A DNA stretch of 64,000 bases from Pelagibius sp048268885. Lineage in GTDB: Bacteria; Pseudomonadota; Alphaproteobacteria; Kiloniellales; Kiloniellaceae. How positions within the stretch are numbered: the stretch's first letter is position 1; each line of letters starts with the position of its first letter. Made by a program: the position numbers and the translations under genes. This document shows, piece after piece, positions 26,640-34,479 of this stretch. The DNA is taken from assembly GCA_048268885.1 (NCBI GenBank), contig JBLWUP010000020.1, positions 1-64,000 of the forward strand, in the 5' to 3' direction. The notes beneath the pieces were generated by a model. The model worked only from the letters and a program-made list of their open reading frames with translations, was not told the DNA's origin and made no database searches.

Positions 26640-27854
26640 ATGCACGACATCTTCCTGGCAGCCGAAATGGCGCTGCGGGATCTGTTCCGCGAGCATACCG
26701 CAACGCTGTGTCAGGTTCTTGCCTTTGCGGCGATCGTCACGCCCCTTCTGGTACTTCACGGCCTGCGGGTCGGGGTCATTGATACCCTGACATCGGACCT
26801 GGTTGCCGACCCGCGAACGCGCCAAGTCAATCTTCTTGGCGACCGTCTCTACGAGGCGACATGGATCGAGGAACTGCGGGCGAGGAAGGAGGTCGGCTTC
26901 GCGATGCCGCACACGCGCTCACTGGCGGCCAACGCGGAATTCATGCTGTCAGGCCGCCCGGACAAGGGCATCGAAAGGGTAAGCCTGCTGGCCTCTGGGG
27001 CTGGCGACCCCCTGCTCTCCGAAGGGAACGAGCCCCCAAACGAGACTCAGGTCGTCATAAGCACCCCCCTCGCCAAGGCGCTGGGGGTTAGACCCGGCGA
27101 CGACATGACGGCAATTCTGTCGCGCAGCGCCGAAGGCTCAACGAGCCGCGTCACCTTAGATCTTGCTGTCAGTGGTGTCATCGATCCGGCTCTCTGGCAA
27201 GAGCGTGGGGCTTTGGTACACCTTTCAGTGCTGATCGCATTCGAGCGGTGGCGTGACGGCTTCGCCATCGAACGCTATGGCTGGGAGGGCCGCCCGGACA
27301 GCGGGCGCGGCAACCGCTTTGCTAACGTCCGTCTTTATGCTGCCGAGTTGACCGATGTCCGCCCTCTCGTGGAGAGACTCCTGGAGAATGGCTACCTGGT
27401 GAGCAGCGACCTTTCCGACGTGGAAGCGCTACTCGGCCTTGATCGCAGCCTGGGCGGCATCTTCGCAATCATCTCCACTGTAGCACTGAGCGGGTATGTC
27501 CTGGCATTCGGCGCCACCCTCTGGTCGAACGTCCAACGCAAAGCACCCGCGCTTGGACTATTGCGCTTGCAGGGCCTGCAACGATCACACGCGATCCTAT
27601 TCCCCCTGGTCCAAGCCTTGGTCGTCGCGTGCATCGGGGCCCTGCTGGCTGCGGGCCTCTCTAACCTGACCTGCAAGTGGGTCGGCTTCGCCTTCAGCGA
27701 GGGCCTTCCGGACTCCGCGGCCGCATGTAGCTTGGGCGCTTTGGATTATGTGGCTGCTCTTCTTATTGGGTGCGCCGTTTCTGCGGCCGCGGCCACCGCT
27801 GCAGCGGTCCGGGTCACGCGCATCAATGCTGTGGGAGGATTGCACCATGATTAG
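26640..27854 (+). CDS. FtsX/MacB-type ABC permease
   Basis: A 404-aa membrane protein with one TM helix near the N terminus (about 25-45), a large periplasmic domain (about 50-270) and three further TM helices (about 280-305, 325-350 and 370-395). This is the standard topology of MacB/LolC/FtsX permeases. The start could be ATG 26640, used here, or GTG 26625, which would overlap the ATPase gene. There is no membrane-fusion (MacA-like) gene in the train, so the pair may drive conformational work on the vWA or FGE-like proteins, or act like LolCDE on the island lipoproteins. Its stop overlaps the next gene. Confidence 0.87.
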   Translation: MHDIFLAAEMALRDLFREHTATLCQVLAFAAIVTPLLVLHGLRVGVIDTLTSDLVADPRTRQVNLLGDRLYEATWIEELRARKEVGFAMPHTRSLAANAEFMLSGRPDKGIERVSLLASGAGDPLLSEGNEPPNETQVVISTPLAKALGVRPGDDMTAILSRSAEGSTSRVTLDLAVSGVIDPALWQERGALVHLSVLIAFERWRDGFAIERYGWEGRPDSGRGNRFANVRLYAAELTDVRPLVERLLENGYLVSSDLSDVEALLGLDRSLGGIFAIISTVALSGYVLAFGATLWSNVQRKAPALGLLRLQGLQRSHAILFPLVQALVVACIGALLAAGLSNLTCKWVGFAFSEGLPDSAAACSLGALDYVAALLIGCAVSAAAATAAAVRVTRINAVGGLHHD

Positions 27855-29451
27855 TCGGCGACGCCGAGTGCAACCGCGGCGGCTGCACTACCTCATCCGC
27901 ATTGCGGGTGTTGTCCTTGCGGTGATCCTTGGCGACACCCCGGGCCATGCCGAACTACCGGTCGAGTGGAAAGAGCGGTTCTGGAATCCGCATTCCTTGG
28001 AGGACGATTTTGTCGTTCCCCTGCCGTGCGGGGGAGCAATGGCTTTTCGGCGCGTTGACACACCCTTGCCTGAGAACTGGCTTACCGATTTCCGGATCCA
28101 ACTTGGGTCAGCCTCCAACGACGACAACTATGCCAGCTTCGTGCGCTTTGACCATATCGCTGGATCCTTGTCGGAAAGGAACGACCCGGCGACACGCCAT
28201 TACTTCATTGGGAAGTATGAAGTCACCCAGGATCAGTATTCCTCTGTCATGGATGCCGACTGCCCGCGCGAAAGCCTGCGCGGCCGCCTGCCTCAGACGC
28301 GGATCTCCTGGTTCGATGCGGTCAACTTTGCAAAAACACTGACCGTCTGGCTCAACAAGAACGCCCCGGAGGCACTCCCCACCGAGGATGGTCCGCGGGC
28401 CTTTCTGCGCTTGCCGACTGAGACGGAATGGGAATTCGCCGCCCGAGGTGGTCGGGCGGTCGGCGAAGGAGAGTTTCGCCGTCAAATGTTTCCGATGGAA
28501 GAAGGCGAACTCTCGGAATACGTCTGGCACCAAAGTTCACAGTCCTGCAACGGCCAATACCAACTGGTCGGACAGCTAAAGCCCAATCCCCTTGGCATCT
28601 TCGATATTCTTGGAAACGTTGAGGAGATTGTCCTCAATCCCTTCCACATGAACCGCGGCGGGCGACTTCACGGGCAGACCGGGGGAATGCTGCTGAAAGG
28701 CGGTTCCTGCCTCACAGACAGCCGTAGGCTCAGCACTGCAGCCCGCACCGAGTTCCATTATTTCAACAGCCGTACCGGCGAGCCGATGACCCTGGAATCC
28801 GCCGGGTTCCGCGTCCTGATCGCGGCGCCGATCGTGGTCAGCCATCAGCGGCTGCAGGCTCTCAGCCGGGATTGGCCGGAAGCGGCCACCTATCGCGCCG
28901 GACCCGCCGAAGAAAGCCTTTCGGCCGATCCGGCACAGTCCCTTGTCGATCTAGCGGACGCGACGACGGATATCGAGATCAGAGATGCCCTGAAGCAGGT
29001 GTCAGCAATTGTCCGGGCCCGTGACTCAGCCCGGGCGGATGTGCAGCGGCGCGCTGTCGAGACATCGATTCAATCCGCCGCTTTCATCATTCGTCAGTAC
29101 AAGGTCGATGCGAGCGAAATGAATGCGCTGGAGACGGTTATGGACATCATGGGAGAACGCCCGAAGGATCCCGAAAGCCGCGCCAATTGGGACGCTGCAA
29201 AGCGTGCGCTGGACACCGTTAAGATGCGACTTCAGTTGAACAAAAACGTCTACGCGGCAGTTCTGACACAGACCGCCAATGATTACGCGCCGCAACTGCT
29301 GCAAACCCAGCTCGATATCGTAGTCGACCGCTTTGAACGACTAGGCGCCGGCCACCTCGCGCGCAATGCCGAAACCTTCACAGAGCACGTTCAGCGGTGG
29401 CAGTCCACGGGTGGCCTCGACATAGACAAACTAACCGAAGAATTGAAGTAG
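27847..29451 (+). CDS. Exported FGE/SUMF1-fold protein with helical C-terminal domain
   Basis: A 534-aa protein starting at ATG 27847, overlapping the permease stop. It has a Sec-type signal (HYLIRIAGVVLAVILGDTPG). Residues about 90-325 are a formylglycine-generating-enzyme-like (C-type lectin related) fold: IGKYEVTQDQY, RISWFDAVNFA, LPTETEWEFAARGG, PLGIFDILGNVEE, LLKGGSC and SAGFRVLI. The paired active-site Cys of true FGE are not evident (only one Cys in GGSCLTDSRR), so it is more likely a binding or structural module than a sulfatase activator. The C-terminal 190 residues are helical. It should act in the periplasm with the ABC permease and vWA proteins. Confidence 0.83.
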   Translation: MISRRRRVQPRRLHYLIRIAGVVLAVILGDTPGHAELPVEWKERFWNPHSLEDDFVVPLPCGGAMAFRRVDTPLPENWLTDFRIQLGSASNDDNYASFVRFDHIAGSLSERNDPATRHYFIGKYEVTQDQYSSVMDADCPRESLRGRLPQTRISWFDAVNFAKTLTVWLNKNAPEALPTEDGPRAFLRLPTETEWEFAARGGRAVGEGEFRRQMFPMEEGELSEYVWHQSSQSCNGQYQLVGQLKPNPLGIFDILGNVEEIVLNPFHMNRGGRLHGQTGGMLLKGGSCLTDSRRLSTAARTEFHYFNSRTGEPMTLESAGFRVLIAAPIVVSHQRLQALSRDWPEAATYRAGPAEESLSADPAQSLVDLADATTDIEIRDALKQVSAIVRARDSARADVQRRAVETSIQSAAFIIRQYKVDASEMNALETVMDIMGERPKDPESRANWDAAKRALDTVKMRLQLNKNVYAAVLTQTANDYAPQLLQTQLDIVVDRFERLGAGHLARNAETFTEHVQRWQSTGGLDIDKLTEELK

Positions 29452-29582
29452 GGCCGCCCGGCGTTCGGCCAAGCCGATCATTTCAGCCGCTCTTTTGGAT
29501 AGGCGGCGGATCGGCACTAGACACACTGATGGTTGCATAGATAACATAGATCCTCAATTCGGGAAGCGGCAAGGGGGCTAGG

Positions 29583-30374
29583 ATGGGGTTCAAACACTTG
29601 AAAGCCGCGGCCGCCATTTGCGGAGTGGCGCTCTTCGTCAGCGGCTGTCAATCGACCCGCAATATCGGCTCGGCGGATGCAGAAGAAGTCGCGGCCTATT
29701 CTGGCAACAACTACGCAGAGAACTATGCCGTACAGGCCGGCCTAATCGGGGCGGCCGGCGGCGCGATCGCAGGCTGTGTGGTCGGACAGCTCCTCTTTGA
29801 CGACTGCGGCAGCGGCGCCTTGCTGGGTGGCGGTCTTGGCGCCGTGGGGGGCGCGTTTTATGGCGCCTCGGTCGGAACCGAAACCGAAGGAATTGCCGAG
29901 CAGCAGGTCACGGAGGAGGAAGCGCTGGCTGCGGCCGATCGGGAGTTGCAGAGCGCTCAGGCGGCCGAACACGCGGCCGCAAGGGTCGTAGGAGAACAGC
30001 AGGCCAAATTGAACCAGTTGCGTGAGCAGGCATACCTCAATTCCGAGAAGTATGACGAGTACGAGTCCGCTATTGAGGATGCCAAGGGGTTCCAGGCCTA
30101 CTTGGGTGGGTCGGTGAACCGCGTACAAGATGCAATCGACGAAGTCGACAACCGGATCGAACTGGTTTCTCGAAGCGATCCAGATGAAGCCCGCAAACTT
30201 CTCGCGAAGCGTGCCGATCTGCATAGGACGAAGAACAACCTCGATCGCCAGCTCGCGACGCTGATTACAACGATAGAAAACCACGACCAGAATACGGGCT
30301 TACCCCGGCCCACTTCCGGCGACGCAGCAGCATCGAACCCGACGCCGAAAACAGAAGCGCCAAGAGTTGGCTAG
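29583..30374 (+). CDS. Glycine-zipper/coiled-coil lipoprotein (island)
   Basis: A 263-aa lipoprotein: signal with lipobox VSGC (Cys22), then a Gly-rich double hydrophobic hairpin (about 50-100, AGLIGAAGGAIAGCVVGQLL and GALLGGGLGAVGGAFYGASV) typical of glycine-zipper outer-membrane lipoproteins, followed by a long coiled coil (about 110-235) rich in Glu/Ala/Arg. It begins 131 bp after the FGE-like gene and is the first of three closing genes. A role in bridging the outer membrane and the periplasmic machinery is inferred from this layout. Confidence 0.82.
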   Translation: MGFKHLKAAAAICGVALFVSGCQSTRNIGSADAEEVAAYSGNNYAENYAVQAGLIGAAGGAIAGCVVGQLLFDDCGSGALLGGGLGAVGGAFYGASVGTETEGIAEQQVTEEEALAAADRELQSAQAAEHAAARVVGEQQAKLNQLREQAYLNSEKYDEYESAIEDAKGFQAYLGGSVNRVQDAIDEVDNRIELVSRSDPDEARKLLAKRADLHRTKNNLDRQLATLITTIENHDQNTGLPRPTSGDAAASNPTPKTEAPRVG

Positions 30375-30387
30375 AAATGGGTAAGGG

Positions 30388-30906
30388 ATGATCCGGCGGT
30401 TCACTGTTTCGTTTGGCCTGCTGTGCCTCCTATCCGCCTGCGCAAATTCCTCCGCCGAGGAATGCGACGCCACGGACGCAGGCAGCGTCTTCAGCGCGAG
30501 CGCCTGCCTGCGTGGTGGTGGTTTTGAGGCGCGGCTGCAACAGATCAAACAGGACACCCACCGCAAGGTCGAAGACACCCGGCTATCGCAGCAGCGGACT
30601 GACGAGTTGGAAGCGCGGGCCGTTGAGCTTGCGGAGGATCAGACAGCTCTCGAACGTCAGCTGAACGAAACCGAGAGTGAACTCGCTGTCCTGCGCTTGC
30701 GACTGAACAGCGTCCGCGCGAAGAACGCGGAGGATCAAGCGCGCCTGGATGCCCTGGAAGAACAGTTGACCGCCACGGAACAACGACTGGCGGCCGCACG
30801 CCGCAGTCCCCCCGAAGGGGCAGCCGAGATCGCGGAGCTCGAGGAAGAGATCGCCCGTAAACAACAGGCGATCAAGAGTCTGATCGAGAGCATAGAACGA
30901 GGCTAG
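30388..30906 (+). CDS. Coiled-coil lipoprotein (island)
   Basis: A 172-aa lipoprotein with lipobox LSAC (about Cys18), two further Cys in the segment after it (EECDATDAG and SACLRGG), and an almost uninterrupted coiled coil from about residue 50 to the end (LEARAVELAEDQTALERQLN). Heptad-like Leu spacing is visible. It lies 13 bp after the glycine-zipper lipoprotein stop. It probably forms a periplasmic rod; no family is recognised. Confidence 0.8.
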   Translation: MIRRFTVSFGLLCLLSACANSSAEECDATDAGSVFSASACLRGGGFEARLQQIKQDTHRKVEDTRLSQQRTDELEARAVELAEDQTALERQLNETESELAVLRLRLNSVRAKNAEDQARLDALEEQLTATEQRLAAARRSPPEGAAEIAELEEEIARKQQAIKSLIESIERG

Positions 30907-30961
30907 GAAACAGCGCCCTGGGGACGACAGCCGCTCGGGCCCTTTGCTGGCAGAGGTTAGA

Positions 30962-31936
30962 ATGGCCGAAACGTCGTATGAAAGCCCTCTTCCCCGGCGC
31001 AGAGTCGTGGCGGCCACTTTGCTATGGGTGCTCTTTGGCAGCTTGCTCTTGGCAGCGGGCTGGCTGTTCTTGCGCGGCTGCGGGTTGGTGCTCCCGGGAA
31101 GCAGCCAACCTCTCTTTGCCTACTGTTCGGCAGAGACCGGCAAACTTTCGGAGCTGGCCGCTTTGCGCGCCGAGGAAGAAGCACTGCGCACACAGCTGCA
31201 CAGCCTGAATCGCCAAACATCGGCTATTCCTGAGTGTGGGGAGGATTGCATCCTGAGCAAGGCCGACGTACGCGTTGATCTCTATTTCCTACAAGATCTA
31301 TCAAGCTCCTTTAGGGACGACCTGCCGAACTTTCAACGCATGATCAAAGATTTGGTGAGGCGGCACGAAAGCGGCGCCCTGGGAAGGGATGTCTCAATAG
31401 GCTTCGGCAGCTTCATCGACAAGCCCCTGAGCCTCCGGGCCCAGGTCAGGGGCGACTACACCTTTCGCCCCATGGCAAGCATGCAGGCGTCTTCTTCAGA
31501 GATCGTGGCGGCCGCGGAAAGCCTGCAAGCCGGATACGGCGGCGTAAGCGATGCCGAAGCGCAATACGAGGCCATCATCGAGCTGCTGGGGAATACGGCG
31601 GCGGTCGGTTTCCGAGAAGGCGCCAAGAAGATCATCATCATCGTTACCGATGCCGAAGCTTTATCGGCCGGCGGATGGCCAGACGCGCCGGCGCCGGAAG
31701 ATGGGTTTGCAGACGGCGACCCCATGAACGAAGACTACCCCTCCTTTGACCAGGTTTCGCAGGCCTTGCGGGCACACGACGCCACACCCATCTTTCTTGT
31801 TACTGACGGGGTTACGGGCTTCTACAACGATTTCGTGCGCCAGCATGGCGATGGCATCGTCGGCAGGATCACCTCGGACAGCGAGAACCTGACCAACGCT
31901 ATCTTCTCGTCGCTCGCCACGAGGTGCGGCGCCTGA
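30962..31936 (+). CDS. Membrane-anchored vWA protein with integrin-beta-I-like domain
   Basis: A 324-aa protein from ATG 30962. A TM helix (about 18-37) is followed by RGCG, YC, a coiled coil (about 58-85) and two Cys (Cys92, Cys96). Residues about 103-320 form a vWA domain. Its opening VDLYFLQDLSSSFRDDL gives a DxSxS MIDAS (Asp112, Ser114, Ser116) and adjacent Asp119-Asp120 at the place of the integrin ADMIDAS. IGFGSFIDK and the later DYPSFDQVSQAL and PIFLVTDGV segments follow the order seen in integrin beta I-domains. This suggests divalent-cation-dependent ligand binding in the periplasm or at the cell surface. It is the last gene of the island train, before tRNA-Ser. Confidence 0.82.
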   Translation: MAETSYESPLPRRRVVAATLLWVLFGSLLLAAGWLFLRGCGLVLPGSSQPLFAYCSAETGKLSELAALRAEEEALRTQLHSLNRQTSAIPECGEDCILSKADVRVDLYFLQDLSSSFRDDLPNFQRMIKDLVRRHESGALGRDVSIGFGSFIDKPLSLRAQVRGDYTFRPMASMQASSSEIVAAAESLQAGYGGVSDAEAQYEAIIELLGNTAAVGFREGAKKIIIIVTDAEALSAGGWPDAPAPEDGFADGDPMNEDYPSFDQVSQALRAHDATPIFLVTDGVTGFYNDFVRQHGDGIVGRITSDSENLTNAIFSSLATRCGA

Positions 31937-32279
31937 AGTTGGACAACTTCCAATCGCAGTCAGAAATCGCAACAAACGCCCTTGGAGATCCGCAGCCGGC
32001 CCGCAACAACGACCGCGCTGCGCCGGTAAGCGCAATCTGCACAGGCACCAGCGCAAACCGACTTCCGTCTAAGGCCAAGCCCCATAACAAGGCCGACCCC
32101 GGCTTACCCCGGCTTAGGGGAGCGGCTTGGCGCAAGCTATGACCGGGTGCCCTGCTGTCTCAACCATAGCCCCCCTGCCGGAGCGGCCAGCCCCCTATGG
32201 CAAGCGTGGCGCAATCTGGTAGTTCCGCGCCCTTCCCCGCTTGATCTCGGCAATCGCACTCTCTAATTTCGCAACCTCC
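31937..32279. other. Intergenic stretch between the last island gene and tRNA-Ser
   Basis: This 343-bp gap has no convincing coding frame, clear terminator or repeat. It includes CCGGCTTACCCCGGCTTA-type short direct repeats near 32098-32115 only. It is the right inner flank of the candidate island. Confidence 0.5.
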
Positions 32280-32369
32280 GGAGGGGTGGCCGAGCGGTTT
32301 AAGGCACCAGTCTTGAAAACTGGCATGGGTGGAAGCTCATCGTGGGTTCGAATCCCACCCCCTCCGCCA
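32280..32369 (+). tRNA. tRNA-Ser (anticodon UGA), CCA encoded
   Basis: A complete cloverleaf: acceptor GGAGGGG (32280-32286) pairs with CCCCTCC (32359-32365), anticodon stem CCAGT/ACTGG around loop CTTGAAA (anticodon TGA), a long class II variable arm, T-loop GTTCGAATC, discriminator G and encoded CCA (32367-32369). The long variable arm and the UGA anticodon identify it as serine. A 5' fragment of the same gene lies at 11362. Confidence 0.96.
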
Positions 32370-32525
32370 TTCTGCCTGCCTCCATCATTTTCTGGCCCGC
32401 CCACTCTTTCCCCGGAAAACTGAGTGGAAGAAAGGGCGGCCTTGGGCTTAGTATTCCAGAACCGCGCCGGAGGGGCCGCTTCGGGCCGAGGCGTGCCATG
32501 CTGGAGCGATGACCGGGGGAACCGC

Positions 32526-34226
32526 GTGCCGGGCTGGACCGAAATCCTGAAGCTGCGTGCAAGGCGGCCGCGCCGGATCGTCCGGCGGGTATTGCATGGC
32601 GTCGCGGCGCTTCTGATGTCGCTGCCCGCCCAGGCGGTGGGCGAGAACAGCCAGCCCACCTTGGAACTGATCCCGACGTCGATCGCCACCGCGACGATCG
32701 AACGCCCGGAATCGATGCAGGCGCGCCTGCGGCTGCGGGCGCCGACCGGCGCAACCCTGCGCGACCTCCGCCTGACCAGCTTCTCCAACGACGCCGTCAT
32801 GGTGGCCATCGAAGGCGGCCCCGATGCGGCAGGGGTCACCTCCCTCGCGCCGAACGACGAGCACAGCTGGACCGTGCGGCTGACGGCGGCACGCCCTCTG
32901 GCCAAGAAGGCCCAGGTCGTCTTCGAGGTCGCCTTCACCTTGGAGCCGACAGAACGGAAGCCGGATGACGAGACCGCGCCAGAAGAGGTCCAGGCCTCCG
33001 TGCAGCGCCACCTTTCGGCAATCCTGGAGATCGAGCCCCCTGCCACCGAGGTCCTGACGTCCCTGGTGACCCTGGAGATCAAGGGCGACGAAGCGGTGGT
33101 CTCACGCCAGCGTCCGAGCACGCTCTACATGGTCTTGAAGAACCAAAGAGACCTCGCGGTCGAGGTCACGGACATCCGCTGGTTCGGACCCGGCTTTATT
33201 GTGCTGCGGGAAGGCTCGGAGAGCTGCACGGCTGACGACGCCTCCCCGGGCCCGGTGACCTCCCGCAGCCTGGCCCCCTACGAACAGGCGGTCCTGCCAA
33301 TCCTCGTCTGTCCGGAAGAGCAGATCGTCCCCGGAAAATACAACCTGCTGGCATCAGCCAACGTGACTTTGGACGGCACGGTGCTGGCGGCCTTGAGCGT
33401 CAGCCAGGCCGTGGAGGTCGGCGTCCTCGGCGAGAGCGACCTTCTCAACCTGCTGGGCGTTCCCTCCCTTCTGCTGCTGCCCGGCTTCCTCTTTCTCATC
33501 ACCCTGCGCCTCCTTCAGGTCAGCCTCGTGGCGCCGGTGGAGGGCGCCGCCCTCAAACCGAAGGAGGCCGACTTCTGGGCGGTGGCCATCGCGCTGTCGA
33601 TCGCCTTCGCCTTCCTCTACCCCTGGGCCACCGAGCAACTCGTGCCGGAGGGCCGGCGCGACTACCTCATCGCTTATGGCCTGCGCGACCTCGTCTATGT
33701 CTACGCCGCGGCGATTATCCTGGGATGCCTGGTCTTCTTTGTCTGGCGCATCCTCTTGTGGTGCGCCTCCCTGTACCGGGCCGCGCAGCTGCGACGCTGC
33801 CTTCCCCAAGCCGGGGACGATCCGGCCGCGATCCTCCAAAAGCTTGTCCTTGCGAAAAGCGACTTCACTCTCGAACTGCCGGCCGTCCATATCAAGGGGA
33901 CCGCGGCGGCCGAACATTTGCTGCTGCTGTCGCCCTGGAGCACAGCCGAGACGCTTTGGGTGACGCCACCGGCACAGCTGGAGATCAGAGACCACTTCGA
34001 GGATCCGGAAGACGGCCGCCTTGCCAATAACGCGTTGCAGCGGCTCATCGAGGCCGAAGATGTGGACGCCGCCACGGCGGGCCAGATCCTGAAGGACGGC
34101 CAAACCAAGGCGTGGTGGACCGTCGAGTGGGCGCAGATCGGCACGGTCGTCGGGCCGGTCGCCGTGGCGCCGGACAACGTCGAACGCCTCCAGCAACGCG
34201 AGCGGCTGCTGCGGGAAGCCCCATGA
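32526..34226 (+). CDS. Membrane protein of unknown function with large extracytoplasmic domain
   Basis: A 566-aa protein from GTG 32526, preceded by GGGGGA; an upstream in-frame region to 32424 lacks a ribosome site. A signal (VRRVLHGVAALLMSLPAQAVG) leads into a beta-rich extracytoplasmic part (about 40-310) with two Cys (ESCTADD and LVCPEEQ). Three to four TM helices follow at about 315-340, 355-375, 390-410 and 420-440 (YAAAIILGCLVFFVWRILLW), and then a cytoplasmic domain of about 120 residues. I do not recognise the family. It lies just outside the tRNA boundary and is followed by 250 bp without genes. Confidence 0.75.
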   Translation: MPGWTEILKLRARRPRRIVRRVLHGVAALLMSLPAQAVGENSQPTLELIPTSIATATIERPESMQARLRLRAPTGATLRDLRLTSFSNDAVMVAIEGGPDAAGVTSLAPNDEHSWTVRLTAARPLAKKAQVVFEVAFTLEPTERKPDDETAPEEVQASVQRHLSAILEIEPPATEVLTSLVTLEIKGDEAVVSRQRPSTLYMVLKNQRDLAVEVTDIRWFGPGFIVLREGSESCTADDASPGPVTSRSLAPYEQAVLPILVCPEEQIVPGKYNLLASANVTLDGTVLAALSVSQAVEVGVLGESDLLNLLGVPSLLLLPGFLFLITLRLLQVSLVAPVEGAALKPKEADFWAVAIALSIAFAFLYPWATEQLVPEGRRDYLIAYGLRDLVYVYAAAIILGCLVFFVWRILLWCASLYRAAQLRRCLPQAGDDPAAILQKLVLAKSDFTLELPAVHIKGTAAAEHLLLLSPWSTAETLWVTPPAQLEIRDHFEDPEDGRLANNALQRLIEAEDVDAATAGQILKDGQTKAWWTVEWAQIGTVVGPVAVAPDNVERLQQRERLLREAP

Positions 34227-34288
34227 CACACCCGCGGCGATCGCTCAAGCCGGCGGGCAGGACGGCGCTCTGCGCAGGCAAAAAAGGT

Positions 34289-34316
34289 GAGGCGGCGGCC
34301 TTGCGGCCGCCGCCTC
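34289..34316. terminator. Perfect 12-bp hairpin, terminator-like
   Basis: GAGGCGGCGGCC (34289-34300) and GGCCGCCGCCTC (34305-34316) flank a TTGC loop. The only poly-A/T tract is the A-run at about 34280-34285 on the left, so a U-tract exists only for leftward transcription, where no gene is apparent. It may still end the rightward gene at 32526-34226. Confidence 0.45.
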
Positions 34317-34479
34317 GGCAACGTAGATCGTTGCGTCTGTCCACCGCTTGTTGCGCCAAAGCAACGCCGTAAGTAACGGCAACGCTTCGTATCGCACTAC
34401 CTTATCCCAGGTAGGACTTTACTCGGCAGGACTTAGTCGCTGATAGTGTAGGAGCCACTGCCTGGGAGGACAAGGGCCA

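Larger units (their letters stand above)
11362..32369. mobile_element. Candidate genomic island between a tRNA-Ser(UGA) remnant and intact tRNA-Ser(UGA)
   Basis: The left edge carries the 5' two-thirds of a tRNA-Ser(UGA) gene and the right edge an intact copy in the same orientation; they share an exact 33-bp block (11371-11403 and 32288-32320). Everything between them is accessory-type: the SrfABC-centred gene train and a membrane protease. No integrase, transposase or relaxase is visible, so the element is either decayed, mobilised in trans, or the tRNA duplication has another origin. Duplicating the 5' rather than the 3' part is unusual for tRNA-targeting integrases. The boundary call is an inference. 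Confidence 0.45.

Noticed and set aside
14429..31936. Type VI secretion locus, suggested by the PpkA-like protein
   Set aside because: No TssB/C, ClpV, Hcp, VgrG, TssJ/L/M or similar proteins are present.
32241..32423. Short frame across tRNA-Ser reading VAERFKAPVLKTGMGGSS
   Set aside because: It is the well-known false translation of a tRNA-Ser gene; the same false peptide appears over the 11362 remnant.
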